64,000 bases of DNA from Clostridium novyi NT (GCF_000014125.1 NC_008593.1:558001-622000); one strand, 5' to 3'; counted from the stretch's first letter, positions 48,498 to 58,404 are shown. A program made the numbers and translations. The notes: generated by a model not told the origin, from the letters alone.

Positions 48498-49289
48498 ATG
48501 CTAAAAATAAAAGATTTTAAAATAGGATATGATGACAAAGTAATAGTTAAGGACTTTAGCTTGCATGTACAAAAAGGCGATATGCTTACAATAATAGGTC
48601 CTAATGGTTCAGGAAAATCAACAGTTTTAAAAGCTGTAGGAAGACTTTTAAAACCAATGGATGGCGTTGTTTATTTAGATGGAAAACTACTTCAAGAAAT
48701 GAACAATAAAGAAATAGCTAAAGAAATGGCGTGTCTATCTCAACATAATTCAGCTCCTAAAGATATGACCATAAGAAAGATAGTTTCTTTTGGACGAAAT
48801 CCTCACAAAAATTGGTTTCAAGGATTAAATAAAGAAGATGAAGATATAGTTGCTTGGGCAATAGAAAAAACAAATTTGTCTCACATGGAAAATAAAAATA
48901 TATCAGATATATCAGGAGGAGAAAGGCAAAGGGCTTGGATTGCTATGGCACTTGCACAAAAGCCAAAGGTACTTCTTTTAGATGAACCAACTACTTATCT
49001 TGATATAAATAATCAAATAGAGATACTAGAACTTGTAAAAGAATTAAATGAAAAATTAAATTTAACAGTTGTTATGGTTCTTCATGATTTAAATCAAGCA
49101 GCAAAGTATAGTAGTGAAGTTTTGGTTTTGAAAAATGGAGAAATAAAAGCACAAGGAAAACCAGAAGATATTTTAGATAAAAGCCTAATAAGAAGTGTTT
49201 ACAATGTTGACATGGATATATTAAAAAATCAATTTGGAGAAAAAATAATTTTCATTCCAAAGAAGGTATACAAAGAAAAGGCTTTGTAA
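48498..49289 (+). CDS. Heme ABC importer ATPase (FecE family)
   Basis: This 263-residue ATPase has Walker A GPNGSGKST (near residue 35), the Q-loop CLSQHNSAPKDMTIRKIVSFGRNPH typical of the FecE/BtuD group, signature ISGGERQRAWIAMA, Walker B VLLLDEPTTYLDI and switch VLHDLNQAAKYS. It begins just after the permease stop behind AGGAGGCG. With the upstream genes it completes a binding protein-permease-ATPase importer. Confidence 0.92.
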   Translation: MLKIKDFKIGYDDKVIVKDFSLHVQKGDMLTIIGPNGSGKSTVLKAVGRLLKPMDGVVYLDGKLLQEMNNKEIAKEMACLSQHNSAPKDMTIRKIVSFGRNPHKNWFQGLNKEDEDIVAWAIEKTNLSHMENKNISDISGGERQRAWIAMALAQKPKVLLLDEPTTYLDINNQIEILELVKELNEKLNLTVVMVLHDLNQAAKYSSEVLVLKNGEIKAQGKPEDILDKSLIRSVYNVDMDILKNQFGEKIIFIPKKVYKEKAL

Positions 49290-49312
49290 TATGGAGCTAA
49301 GAGGTAAGGAAT

Positions 49313-49933
49313 ATGAAAAAAAATATTATACCAATTTTATTAATAGTAGTGGGATTGTGTTTGGTTTGCACTGGACTTGGATTAAAAAGTTATTCAAAAA
49401 ATAAAGAAGTGAGTCTAATAAAAAAATTTAATGAAGAAATAAAATTGGAAAAACAAAATAATAATTTAAATAAACAAAAAGGTAAAGAAGATAAAAACAG
49501 AGATGGTAATAAAAGTGGTAATAAAAATGAAGGTATAAGCTATGGAAATGAACTTGCATTAATTGAGATACCTTCCATTGATCTTCAATCAGTAATTGTA
49601 GAAGGAATGAAAAAAGAACAATTAAGATATTACTTATGTCACTTTGAAGATACAGCTATGCCAGGTGAAAACGGAAACTTTTCCATAGCTGGACACAGTA
49701 GTTTTATATACAATGAAATTTTAAATGAACTTTATAAAGTAAATGTAGGTGATGTAATAAAACTTACAACTAAAAAAGGTGAATTTAATTATTATATAAC
49801 TAAGAAATTTATTGTTGAACCAAATGAAATTGAAGTATTAAATCAAGATGAAAATAAGAAAACTATGACAATAGTTACTTGTAGCAATAGAGGTAAGAAA
49901 CGATTAATAGTCACAGCTGAAATGAATCAGTAA
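49313..49933 (+). CDS. Sortase of the heme locus (class D-like)
   Basis: This 206-residue membrane-anchored transpeptidase has an N-terminal helix (residues 5-24) and a lysine/asparagine-rich stalk. The sortase barrel follows, with catalytic His in SIAGHSSF (near 126), Cys in TIVTCSN (near 188) and Arg in KKRLIV (near 197). The T-x-V-T-C form and short barrel suggest class D, not class B, although heme loci of staphylococci use class B with NPQTN signals. The neighbouring NEAT proteins carry LPKTG/LPQTG, which suits this class. The gene is inside the heme operon, so these proteins are the likely substrates. Confidence 0.85.
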   Translation: MKKNIIPILLIVVGLCLVCTGLGLKSYSKNKEVSLIKKFNEEIKLEKQNNNLNKQKGKEDKNRDGNKSGNKNEGISYGNELALIEIPSIDLQSVIVEGMKKEQLRYYLCHFEDTAMPGENGNFSIAGHSSFIYNEILNELYKVNVGDVIKLTTKKGEFNYYITKKFIVEPNEIEVLNQDENKKTMTIVTCSNRGKKRLIVTAEMNQ

Positions 49934-49960
49934 ATAAAAGTAAATTGTGGAGGTGGAAAA

Positions 49961-51706
49961 ATGATAAATAAAAGGCTGATAAATTTAGTTGATGGGTGCA
50001 AAAGGTGGGTGTTTTTAACTGTACTTATGAACTGGATAAGCTTAATTTTAAACATATTAGCTATAATTTCTATAGGAAAATATATAGAATATACATATTT
50101 AAATGGGATAAGCTCTCAAAGAACTTTAAGTACACTAAGTATATTAATTACAGCTATAGTAATTAGATTTATATGCAATTATATGGCGGTTAAATTTTCA
50201 AGTAAGTCTTCAGGTGATGCAAGGCTTTCACTTAGAGATATTTTATATAAAAAGCTTTTAAAACTGGGAATACACTATAATGAAACCACTTCAACATCAG
50301 AAGTTATACAAGTTGCTATTGATGGAATAGAACAACTTGAAATGTATTTTGGAAAGTACCTACCACAGTTTTTCTATAGCCTTTTAGCACCAATCACTTT
50401 ATTTTGTGTGTTGAGTTTTATAAGTGTAAAGGCAGCGGTTGTTTTACTTATATGTGTGCCATTAATACCTATATCAATAGTTGCAATAATGAAAATAGCA
50501 AAAAATATTCTTGCTGACTATTGGGGAGTATATGTAAATCTTGGAGATACTTTTTTAGAAAATCTTCAAGGACTTACAACATTAAAAATCTATAGTAGAG
50601 ATGAAGATAGAAATGAAAAAATGAATGAAGAAGCTGAGAACTTTAGAAAAATAACTATGAAGGTTTTAGCTATGCAGTTAAATTCTATAACGTTTATGGA
50701 TTTAATTGCTTTTGGAGGAAGTGCCATAGGAATAATAATAGCCTTAAAAGAACTAAGCGTAGGTAACATTAGTATTTCAGGAGCATTTTCAATTATGCTT
50801 TTATCAGCAGAATTTTTTATACCATTAAGACTTTTAGGTTCATTTTTCCATGTAGCTATGAATGGTATAGCAGCTTCTGAAAAAATATTTAATATAATAG
50901 ATTGTCCATTGATTCAATATGATGATTACGAAGAAATTAGTAACATGAAGGATATAAATATAGAATTTGAAAATGTAAATTTTTATTATGATAAGGATAG
51001 AAAGATATTAAATGATATTAATTTAAAAATAGAAAGTGGAAAAATCACATCATTAGTTGGAAAGTCAGGTTGTGGTAAAAGTACAATATCAAATATGATA
51101 ATGGGATTTTATAAAGATTACACAGGTAATATAAAATTAAATGGCAAGGAACTTAGAAACATTAAAGAAAATGAGCTTATGAAAAAAATAAATGTAGTAA
51201 ATCATAATAGTTATATATTTACGGGAACTATAGAAGATAATTTAAAAATGGGAAAAGAAAATGCAACAGAAGAAGAAATGTATGATGTTTTAAAAAGAGT
51301 AAATCTATATGGTTTTGTAAATAACTCTGAAAAAAAATTAAAAACAGAAATAAAGGAAGCTGGAAGCAATCTATCAGGAGGACAAAAGCAAAGGTTAGCA
51401 CTTGCAAGAGCCTTATTATATGATAGTGAAATATATATATTTGATGAAGCGACGTCTAATATTGATGTTGAAAGTGAAGATGACATTATGAATGTTATAT
51501 ATGAATTATCGAAAAACAAAACAATAATTTTGATTTCTCATAGACTTTATAATGTAAGAAAATCAGATAATATCTATGTACTTGATAAAGGGAATATTGT
51601 TGAAAGTGGAAATCATGAAGAACTTATGAAAAAAGAGGGACTATATTTTAATTTAGTAGAGGAACAAAATAAACTAGAGAGAATAGGAGCTGAGGAATGT
51701 GCGTAG
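49961..51706 (+). CDS. ABC half-transporter 1, CydDC-like exporter
   Basis: This fused membrane-ATPase half-transporter has 581 residues: six-helix exporter domain (1-320) and ABC domain with Walker A GKSGCGKST, signature NLSGGQKQRLALA, Walker B IYIFDEATSNID and switch ISHRL. It pairs with the next gene product as a heterodimer. The membrane segment CVPLIPISIVAIMKIAKNILADYWGVYVNLGDTFLENLQGL resembles CydD/CydC-type transporters. Its place in the Fur-type operon suggests a role in heme or thiol export, or in moving heme within the envelope. The substrate is not shown by the sequence. GTGGAGGTGG precedes the ATG. Confidence 0.8.
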   Translation: MINKRLINLVDGCKRWVFLTVLMNWISLILNILAIISIGKYIEYTYLNGISSQRTLSTLSILITAIVIRFICNYMAVKFSSKSSGDARLSLRDILYKKLLKLGIHYNETTSTSEVIQVAIDGIEQLEMYFGKYLPQFFYSLLAPITLFCVLSFISVKAAVVLLICVPLIPISIVAIMKIAKNILADYWGVYVNLGDTFLENLQGLTTLKIYSRDEDRNEKMNEEAENFRKITMKVLAMQLNSITFMDLIAFGGSAIGIIIALKELSVGNISISGAFSIMLLSAEFFIPLRLLGSFFHVAMNGIAASEKIFNIIDCPLIQYDDYEEISNMKDINIEFENVNFYYDKDRKILNDINLKIESGKITSLVGKSGCGKSTISNMIMGFYKDYTGNIKLNGKELRNIKENELMKKINVVNHNSYIFTGTIEDNLKMGKENATEEEMYDVLKRVNLYGFVNNSEKKLKTEIKEAGSNLSGGQKQRLALARALLYDSEIYIFDEATSNIDVESEDDIMNVIYELSKNKTIILISHRLYNVRKSDNIYVLDKGNIVESGNHEELMKKEGLYFNLVEEQNKLERIGAEECA

Positions 51707-51722
51707 ACGTGGAATTGTTATA

Positions 51723-53384
51723 ATGGGCAAGCTCATAGGACTTATACAACCATTACTTCATATAATGGTTGTAACAATAACAATGGGGGTACTTGGGTTT
51801 TTAGCTTCTATTTTCATCACTATTTATGGTGGTATTGGTGTTTCTAAAATTATGGGTTTTAATGTGCTAATGTCAATGAAAAAAATATTTATAATAATAG
51901 GCGTTTTAGCTATATCTAGGGGATTATTAAGGTATTTAGAGCAGTTTACTGGACACTTTATAGCCTTTAAGTTACTTGCTATTTTAAGAGATAAAGTATT
52001 TAAAAAGTTAAGAGAATTATCCCCGGCTAAACTAGAAGGTGAAGAGAAGGGAAACCTTATATCCATTATAACTAGTGACATAGAGCTTTTAGAAGTTTTC
52101 TATGCTCATACAATTGCACCTATTAGTATAGCCATAATAGTATCCATATTTATGATATGTTATGTAGCAAAAATCCATATGTATTTTGGGATAATTTCAT
52201 TTTTAGGATACATTACAATAGGATTTATTATTCCATACTTTTCTTCAAAATTGGGCAGCAGAGCAGGACTTAATTACAGAAATGCTGTTGGAAGTATAAA
52301 TAGTTTTATGCTAGATTCCCTAAAGGGAATGAGAGAAATAGTAATGTTTAATTTAGGAGAAAAGAGATTAAATAGTATAAATAATAAAGGAAAAAGCTTA
52401 AATTCAGAACTTGATACAATAAAAAAACATGAAGGCGTAATAAGAGCATTTACGGATTCAACTATACTAATTTTTATATCAGCAATGTTGTTTACAGGAA
52501 TTTATTTATATGGACAAAATATTATTACTGTAAAAGATGTGGTTGTATCTACTATAGCATTAATGAGTTCTTTTGGACCTGTAGTTGCATTAAGTAATTT
52601 ATCAAATAATTTAGTGCAAACTTTAGCTTCAGGAGATAGAGTCTTAAACTTGTTGGAAGAAACTCCAGCAGTAGAAGAAATTTCAGATGGAGAAAATTGT
52701 TCATTTGGAGATATAGAAATAAATGGGCTTACTTTTGCGTATAATAATGAGGAGATTTTAAAAGATATAAATGCTAATTTTAATAAAGGTGAGATAATAG
52801 GAATAGTTGGAGATAGTGGATGCGGTAAAAGTACATTTTTAAAATTAATTATGAGATTTTGGGATACTAAAAAAGGCTATATAAAAATAAATAATAAAGA
52901 AATTAAAAATATTAATACAAAATCCCTTAGAGAAATGCAAAGTTTTGTAACTCAAGAGACATTTTTATTTAATGATACAATTGAGGAAAATATAAGACTT
53001 GGAAAAAAAGATGCTACATTAGATGAAATAAAAAATGCTGCAAAAAAAGCATCAATACATGATTTTATAGAAACTCTTCCAAAGGGATATAAAACAAATA
53101 TAGGAGAACTTGGAGAAAATCTATCAGGTGGAGAAAGACAAAGACTTGGAATTGCTAGAGCTTTTCTCCATAATGGAGATATAATTTTACTTGATGAACC
53201 TACTAGTAATTTAGACAGTTTAAACGAAAAAGCTATAATAAAAACTATAAAAGAAGAAAGCACCGAAAAAACCGTTATAGTTGTATCACATAGAATGTCT
53301 ACTGTAGCCATAGCAGATAGTATATATTCTATAAATAATAAAAAGATGATTAAAGTTGAAAGGTATCAGAACCTAGTATCATAA
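51723..53384 (+). CDS. ABC half-transporter 2, CydDC-like exporter
   Basis: The partner of the preceding half-transporter: exporter membrane domain followed by an ABC domain with Walker A GDSGCGKST, signature NLSGGERQRLGIA, Walker B IILLDEPTSNLDS and switch VSHRMST. I chose ATG 51723 (553 residues; MGKLIGLIQPLLHIM), which follows the upstream stop by 16 nt. The GTG at 51699 is only two bases from GAGGA and overlaps the upstream gene. It is the last gene of the heme operon; no clear terminator follows. Confidence 0.8.
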   Translation: MGKLIGLIQPLLHIMVVTITMGVLGFLASIFITIYGGIGVSKIMGFNVLMSMKKIFIIIGVLAISRGLLRYLEQFTGHFIAFKLLAILRDKVFKKLRELSPAKLEGEEKGNLISIITSDIELLEVFYAHTIAPISIAIIVSIFMICYVAKIHMYFGIISFLGYITIGFIIPYFSSKLGSRAGLNYRNAVGSINSFMLDSLKGMREIVMFNLGEKRLNSINNKGKSLNSELDTIKKHEGVIRAFTDSTILIFISAMLFTGIYLYGQNIITVKDVVVSTIALMSSFGPVVALSNLSNNLVQTLASGDRVLNLLEETPAVEEISDGENCSFGDIEINGLTFAYNNEEILKDINANFNKGEIIGIVGDSGCGKSTFLKLIMRFWDTKKGYIKINNKEIKNINTKSLREMQSFVTQETFLFNDTIEENIRLGKKDATLDEIKNAAKKASIHDFIETLPKGYKTNIGELGENLSGGERQRLGIARAFLHNGDIILLDEPTSNLDSLNEKAIIKTIKEESTEKTVIVVSHRMSTVAIADSIYSINNKKMIKVERYQNLVS

Positions 53385-53471
53385 CCATTAAATATTATAA
53401 AAATCAACATTAGCAAGAGTAGGAAAGATTTACATTGGCCATTTTGTCATATAATAAGGGTTATTTGGACA

Positions 53472-53499
53472 TTGTAATCAGTATTAAATTAGGTATAAT
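53472..53499 (+). promoter_or_regulatory. Probable promoter of PTS IIB gene
   Basis: TTGTAA (53472-53477), a 16-bp spacer and TATAAT (53494-53499). Confidence 0.5.
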
Positions 53500-53560
53500 A
53501 ATGAATACGGAAGTATAAATAATTAACTATATACAAAAGATAATGGGGGAGGTATTCATT

Positions 53561-53848
53561 ATGAAGATTGTTACATGTTGTGGAAGTGGACTCGTAACTA
53601 GTTTTATGATACAAACAAATGTTGAAAAGGCGTTAAAAGAATTAGAAATTAATGATATTGATGTAGAAGTTTCTAGTGTTGGTGCAGCTAAAAATATTCC
53701 AGCAGAAATATATATAGGAGGAAGAGAAATTTCTTCTCAATTAGGAATGTTAGACGGAAAAGTAATTGTGTTAAACAATATTATAGACAGTATGGAAATA
53801 AGAGCTAAGTTAGCAGAAGCATTAACTGAGTTAAATTATTTTAATTAA
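53561..53848 (+). CDS. PTS sugar transporter EIIB (ascorbate/lactose type)
   Basis: A 95-residue EIIB phosphotransfer domain starting MKIVTCCGSGLVTSFMIQTNVEKAL, where the phospho-cysteine lies in the C-x-S-G loop at residues 6-10. The pattern is closest to UlaB/SgaB. ATG 53561 follows GGGGGAGG. Like the EIIA at 43.7 kb it stands alone, with no EIIC nearby. Together they look like halves of one phosphorelay separated by the heme operon. Confidence 0.85.
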   Translation: MKIVTCCGSGLVTSFMIQTNVEKALKELEINDIDVEVSSVGAAKNIPAEIYIGGREISSQLGMLDGKVIVLNNIIDSMEIRAKLAEALTELNYFN

Positions 53849-53860
53849 TATAAGTTTTAA

Positions 53861-53888
53861 TTCCCCATGAGTAATCATGGGGTTTTTG
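53861..53888 (+). terminator. Terminator after PTS IIB
   Basis: TTCCCCATGA pairs with TCATGGGGTT; a T-rich tail follows. Confidence 0.85.
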
Positions 53889-54034
53889 TTTTATATATAA
53901 GTTTTTTATATTACATAATAAAAATGGTATAATATACTATGGTATGATTTATTTTGATATATAAAAATTAAGTTATTTGAGCATACTTAAAATATTTAAT
54001 TATAGATAGTTTTGCTTGAGGAAGGAGATGCTAA

Positions 54035-55759
54035 ATGGGAAAAGTAATTGGAATTGATTTAGGAACTACAACTTGTGAAGTTGCTTATTTGAATAATGGA
54101 CAACCTGAAATTATATTAAATGATTTAAATAAAAAAATAACTCCATCAGTAGTTGGGATATCAGATAAAGATGAATTTATTGTAGGGGAGTTTGCACAAA
54201 GACAAGCTGTCTTAGAACCAGAAAAAACAATAGTAGAAGTTAAGCGGCTTATGGGAGAAGAAACAAAAATAAAAATAGGAGACGAGGAACTTTTACCAGA
54301 GGAAGTATCATCTATTATATTAAAAAAGCTAAAAAAAGATGCGGAAGAATATTTAGGAGAAGAAGTTACAGAGGCGGTTATTACAGTTCCAGCAAATTTT
54401 AATGATCTTCAAAGAAAAGCTACAAAGGAAGCTGGGGAAATGGCTGGTTTAAAAGTAGAAAGAATTATAAATGAACCTACAGCTGCTGCACTTGCATATG
54501 GAATTAATAATATGGAAAGTGATGAAAAAGTTCTCGTATATGACTTAGGAGGAGGAACTTTTGATGTTACTGTTTTAGAGCTATTTGCAGGAGTTATAGA
54601 CGTAAAAGCAAGCAGAGGAAATAACAAATTAGGTGGAAAGGATTTTAATAATATAATAGAACAATACATAATTAATAATTTTGAAGCGGAACATGATGTA
54701 AGTCTAAGAGATGATATTAAAGCCCTTGCAAGAATAAAAGAAGAAGCAGAAAAGATAAAAATTAAGTTATCAAATGAAGAAGAAGTGGATATAAACATAC
54801 CATTTATAGCTGTAGATAAAGAAAAAAATCCTTTAGAAATAAAAACAAGTTTAACACGAAGTAAATTTGAAGCATTTATTGAAGATTTAGTAGATTCCAC
54901 TGAAATTATAATAGATGAAGCTATAAAAGCAGCTGGATATGATGTTACAGATATTGATGTTGTAATAGCAGTTGGTGGCTCTAGTAGAATTCCATGCGTT
55001 AGAAAAATGCTTGAAGATAAATTTAAAGATAAAATAAAATATAATGTAAATCCAGATGAAGCAGTAGCATTAGGTGCTGCAATACAAGCTGCTATAAAAA
55101 ACGATGAAATAGATTCTAAAGAAGGAATTTTAATAACAGATGCATGTAGTCATACACTTGGGACAAGCGTAGTAGAAAAGTTAAGTGATGGTAGATTTAT
55201 AGATGGAATATATGATCCTATTATTTTAAGAGATAGCAAAATACCTTGCACTAAAAGAAAAAAATACTACACAATTAAAGATAATCAAAGAAGTGTTATT
55301 ATTGATGTCTATGAGGGAGAACAAAAATTAGCATCTAAAAACACAAAAATAGGGGAATTTGTTTTAAAAGGAATTCCTAAAGCTCCAGCAGGAAAACAGT
55401 TAATTGAAGTGTCTTTTACATATGATTTAAATGGCATACTTCAAGTATCTGCAAAAGTATTAAGCACAGGAAAAACTTTAAATAAAATAATAGATATATC
55501 AAGGAAACTTTTACCAAATTTTATACTTGGTGAAATGGATGAAGATGATCATAATAATGAAAGACAAGATTTACGTGATTTATATGGACATATAATAGAA
55601 TTTTCAGAGGGAAAAATAAGTTCTCTTGAAGATGGTGACAAAAAAGAAGAAATTAAGGAATGTATAGATAAATTAAAAAAGGCATTAGAAGAAAATAATA
55701 AAGAAAATGCAGAAAAATATAATGAAAAACTAATAGATTATATTTTTGAATTAGAGTAG
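54035..55759 (+). CDS. Hsp70-family chaperone (DnaK paralogue)
   Basis: The ATPase domain is complete: GIDLGTTTCEVAYLNNG, AVITVPANFNDLQRKATKEAGEMAGL, NEPTAAALAYG, VYDLGGGTFDVTVLELF and VVIAVGGSSRIPCVRKML. The substrate-binding beta domain follows (about 390-500), but the lid is reduced and the protein is only 574 residues, against about 610-640 for DnaK. It has no grpE-dnaJ neighbours. Instead two membrane-anchored TPR proteins follow after 22 and 24 nt. I infer a specialised Hsp70 of the HscC-like kind, not the housekeeping DnaK. GGAAGGAG precedes the ATG. Confidence 0.88.
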   Translation: MGKVIGIDLGTTTCEVAYLNNGQPEIILNDLNKKITPSVVGISDKDEFIVGEFAQRQAVLEPEKTIVEVKRLMGEETKIKIGDEELLPEEVSSIILKKLKKDAEEYLGEEVTEAVITVPANFNDLQRKATKEAGEMAGLKVERIINEPTAAALAYGINNMESDEKVLVYDLGGGTFDVTVLELFAGVIDVKASRGNNKLGGKDFNNIIEQYIINNFEAEHDVSLRDDIKALARIKEEAEKIKIKLSNEEEVDINIPFIAVDKEKNPLEIKTSLTRSKFEAFIEDLVDSTEIIIDEAIKAAGYDVTDIDVVIAVGGSSRIPCVRKMLEDKFKDKIKYNVNPDEAVALGAAIQAAIKNDEIDSKEGILITDACSHTLGTSVVEKLSDGRFIDGIYDPIILRDSKIPCTKRKKYYTIKDNQRSVIIDVYEGEQKLASKNTKIGEFVLKGIPKAPAGKQLIEVSFTYDLNGILQVSAKVLSTGKTLNKIIDISRKLLPNFILGEMDEDDHNNERQDLRDLYGHIIEFSEGKISSLEDGDKKEEIKECIDKLKKALEENNKENAEKYNEKLIDYIFELE

Positions 55760-55781
55760 TCTTACTCTAGGGAGTGTACTT

Positions 55782-56933
55782 ATGGAAAAAGTTATAGAAT
55801 TAGCTGCTGTTTATTATAATACTGCTTTAAAGCTTATATCTGAAAATAAGATTTCAAAAGCTATTACTAACATTAAAAAAAGTTTAAAGTTATATTCTAA
55901 AGATTGTGATGTGTTAAATTTAATGGGGCTATGCAATTATACCTTATGTGAATTTGATAAAGCCTACTTTTATTGGAGCAAAAGTTTAGAATATAAAAAA
56001 CACAATAATAAAGCAGAATTATATTTAAACCTATTAAAAAGTAGGAAGTTTAATAGGTTTATTAAGGAATATAATGAAGGAATAGAATTTTTATATAGAT
56101 ATGAATATAAAAAAGCTATAGAAAAATTTAAAGAAATAATTACAGAAGAAAATGAATTATTAGAACCATATATAATAATTGGGCTTTGTTACTATGCCAT
56201 AGGAAAATATAATATTGCAAAAAAGTATATGGAAATGGCACTTAACATTGATAATGAAAATAGAAAATGCTTAATGTATCTAAATGAGATAAACAATAAG
56301 AGAAATGTAACTATTGTAAAATATAAATCTAGCAAAGTTGCTAAAACTGTAGCCAGTGTTTCTACCATACTATTAATAGCATCATCAGTATTATATTATA
56401 AAAATTATAAAGGATATATTAACATTAAAGATACTTTAGCTGAATATGAACATAAATATAAAATAAATAATACGGAACTTCAGCTTATAAGAGGAAAGTA
56501 CAACAAATTAAGTAATTCTATTAATATGGAGAAAGGGCAGATACAAAATAAATTTCAAGGAAAAAATGATAGTGAAGTGTTTAATGATGGCATATTAAAT
56601 TACAAGAAAAAAGATTACAAAAAAGCTATAGAAAACTTTTCTTATTTAATGGATAGAGGAATTGATAGTTCTATAGTGGCAGAGGCTACATTTTTTTCAG
56701 CAGTAACTTATGAAAAACTAAACAATATAGGAAAATCAGAGGAACTTTATTATAAATATATAGATAAATATAAAGGGAAAAATTATTATGATGACTCTTT
56801 ATATAACTGTGGAATTATGTTGTATAGAAGTGGAAACAAGGAAAAAGCAAAGAAAGTTTTAAGTATATTACAAAAAGAAGTTCCAGACAGTATGTTTGTA
56901 AATAAAACAGTAAAAATGATATTAAACAACTAG
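55782..56933 (+). CDS. Membrane-anchored TPR protein
   Basis: The product of 383 residues starts with TPR-like helical repeats (residues 1-165; NLMGLCNYTLCEFDKAYFYWSKSLEYK, IIIGLCYYAIGKYNIAKKYMEMALNID). One membrane helix follows (about 188-206, TVASVSTILLIASSVLYY), then a short coiled coil and a second TPR-like block (about 270-380, with NYKKKDYKKAIENFSYLMD). The C-terminal block resembles envelope TPR proteins. If the N-terminal block is cytoplasmic it could hold the Hsp70. Function is unknown. It lies between the Hsp70 and the J-like gene with short gaps, so one operon is likely. Confidence 0.7.
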   Translation: MEKVIELAAVYYNTALKLISENKISKAITNIKKSLKLYSKDCDVLNLMGLCNYTLCEFDKAYFYWSKSLEYKKHNNKAELYLNLLKSRKFNRFIKEYNEGIEFLYRYEYKKAIEKFKEIITEENELLEPYIIIGLCYYAIGKYNIAKKYMEMALNIDNENRKCLMYLNEINNKRNVTIVKYKSSKVAKTVASVSTILLIASSVLYYKNYKGYINIKDTLAEYEHKYKINNTELQLIRGKYNKLSNSINMEKGQIQNKFQGKNDSEVFNDGILNYKKKDYKKAIENFSYLMDRGIDSSIVAEATFFSAVTYEKLNNIGKSEELYYKYIDKYKGKNYYDDSLYNCGIMLYRSGNKEKAKKVLSILQKEVPDSMFVNKTVKMILNN

Positions 56934-56957
56934 TAAAAGGGTTAGGAGCGATAAAGA

Positions 56958-58343
56958 GTGAAGGATATGGACAATCTATATGATATTCTTCAAATAGATG
57001 ATAAAGCAAGGAGTATAGAAATAAAAAAGGCATATATAAAAATGCTTAGACAGTATCCTCCAGAAAAATCTCCAGAACAATTCAAAAAAATAAGAGAAGC
57101 TTATGAAATTTTAGTAGATCCAATATTAAAAGCAGAGTATGATGCTTTTATGAATTATAAAGATAAGATTGAAGAATATAGAAAAAAGGGAAACAATGCT
57201 TTAGAAAAAAAGCAGTATAGAAGGGCTATTTTGTATTATAAAAAAATACTACTTATTGAACCGAAAATTACATTTGCTAAAAATAAATTAGGACTAGTAT
57301 TCTTCTACAATAAACAGTATGAAGAAGCCATAATTCAGTTTAGAGAGTTAATACAGATTAATCCTAAAAACTCTATATTTTATAATAATCTTGCCTATGT
57401 TTACAAAGAGCAAAAGAAGTATGATTTAGCAGAAGAGTTATTATTAAAATCTTATGAGCTTGATGAGACTAATGAAAAGACAGTTTTAGTTTTGGGAGAC
57501 ATCTATATAGCAACAGGTGAATATCATAAAGGAATTGAATTTTTAAATAAATGCATAGAAGAAAGTAGTGATGATTGTTTTAGACAGATTATGTATTATT
57601 TAAAAATTTTAAATATGTATATAGATATAAATAATACAGAAATGATTGAAAAAACTCTTAAATGTATTGAAAATATAGTTCCAGATGAAGAGAGAATTAA
57701 AGAATATATATTATGGAAATTGTATAAAAATGCAGAAGATTTATTAGAAAAAAATAATTATGAAATTGGAAATAAAATTTGTAAAACTTCCATAGCTATT
57801 GATAATAAAAATAAAAAATTTGTTAAATTAAATAAAAAATTTGAAAACTTATTGAGGGTATCTCATCATATTAAATTACTAATAGATGACAATAGAGTTA
57901 TGGAAGTTTTGAAAAAGCCTATTTTATATTATCTCCATTGGGATGAAGATAATGAAAAGGATTTTATTCTAAAAAAGGAAAAGAACATCAATGAAATAAG
58001 AGAAAGTATAGAAAATGACTTTTTAGGTGTAATAAGTAGTATTGATGTTTTGAAAAAAGAATATATTATACTGTATAATTATAAAAAAGAATTATATAAA
58101 CAAGCTTATAATATGGCAGAAGAAAATAAGCAAAATTCTGAAATACCAATTGAAGTTAGGGATATCTTTAGTGAAACTATTGATATAGAGGAAGATTGGC
58201 CAATTCTTTATCATGATTCAATTAATAGTATAAGAAGATGTAGTTTAAAGAAAAGATATTATAAGATTTTATTGATTTTTATGATTATTTTTACGATTTT
58301 AGGGACAATTATGTACAAATTTCACCTATTTAAAAAGATATAA
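56958..58343 (+). CDS. TPR protein with J-like domain lacking HPD, C-terminal membrane anchor
   Basis: Residues 4-60 resemble a J-domain (NLYDILQIDDKARSIEIKKAYIKMLRQYPPEKSPEQFKKIREAYEILVDP), but the HPD tripeptide that stimulates Hsp70 ATPase is replaced by PPE in QYPPEK. The YPPE-x-P-E-x-F-x-x-I-R-x-A-Y-E form is one I associate with a distinct group of J-like proteins. Three to four TPR repeats follow (about 70-230), then a long helical region, and a single C-terminal helix (about 435-455). Start GTG 56958 is nine bases after AGGAG. The neighbouring Hsp70 is the likely partner. Confidence 0.72.
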   Translation: MKDMDNLYDILQIDDKARSIEIKKAYIKMLRQYPPEKSPEQFKKIREAYEILVDPILKAEYDAFMNYKDKIEEYRKKGNNALEKKQYRRAILYYKKILLIEPKITFAKNKLGLVFFYNKQYEEAIIQFRELIQINPKNSIFYNNLAYVYKEQKKYDLAEELLLKSYELDETNEKTVLVLGDIYIATGEYHKGIEFLNKCIEESSDDCFRQIMYYLKILNMYIDINNTEMIEKTLKCIENIVPDEERIKEYILWKLYKNAEDLLEKNNYEIGNKICKTSIAIDNKNKKFVKLNKKFENLLRVSHHIKLLIDDNRVMEVLKKPILYYLHWDEDNEKDFILKKEKNINEIRESIENDFLGVISSIDVLKKEYIILYNYKKELYKQAYNMAEENKQNSEIPIEVRDIFSETIDIEEDWPILYHDSINSIRRCSLKKRYYKILLIFMIIFTILGTIMYKFHLFKKI

Positions 58344-58346
58344 ATC

Positions 58347-58375
58347 TTGAATAATAAAAATTGATTTAGTATAAT
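58347..58375 (+). promoter_or_regulatory. Promoter of T-box operon
   Basis: TTGAAT (58347-58352), a 17-bp spacer and TATAAT (58370-58375). Confidence 0.75.
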
Positions 58376-58404
58376 ATGAAAATAAGTTGAAAATTTTATA
58401 AATA

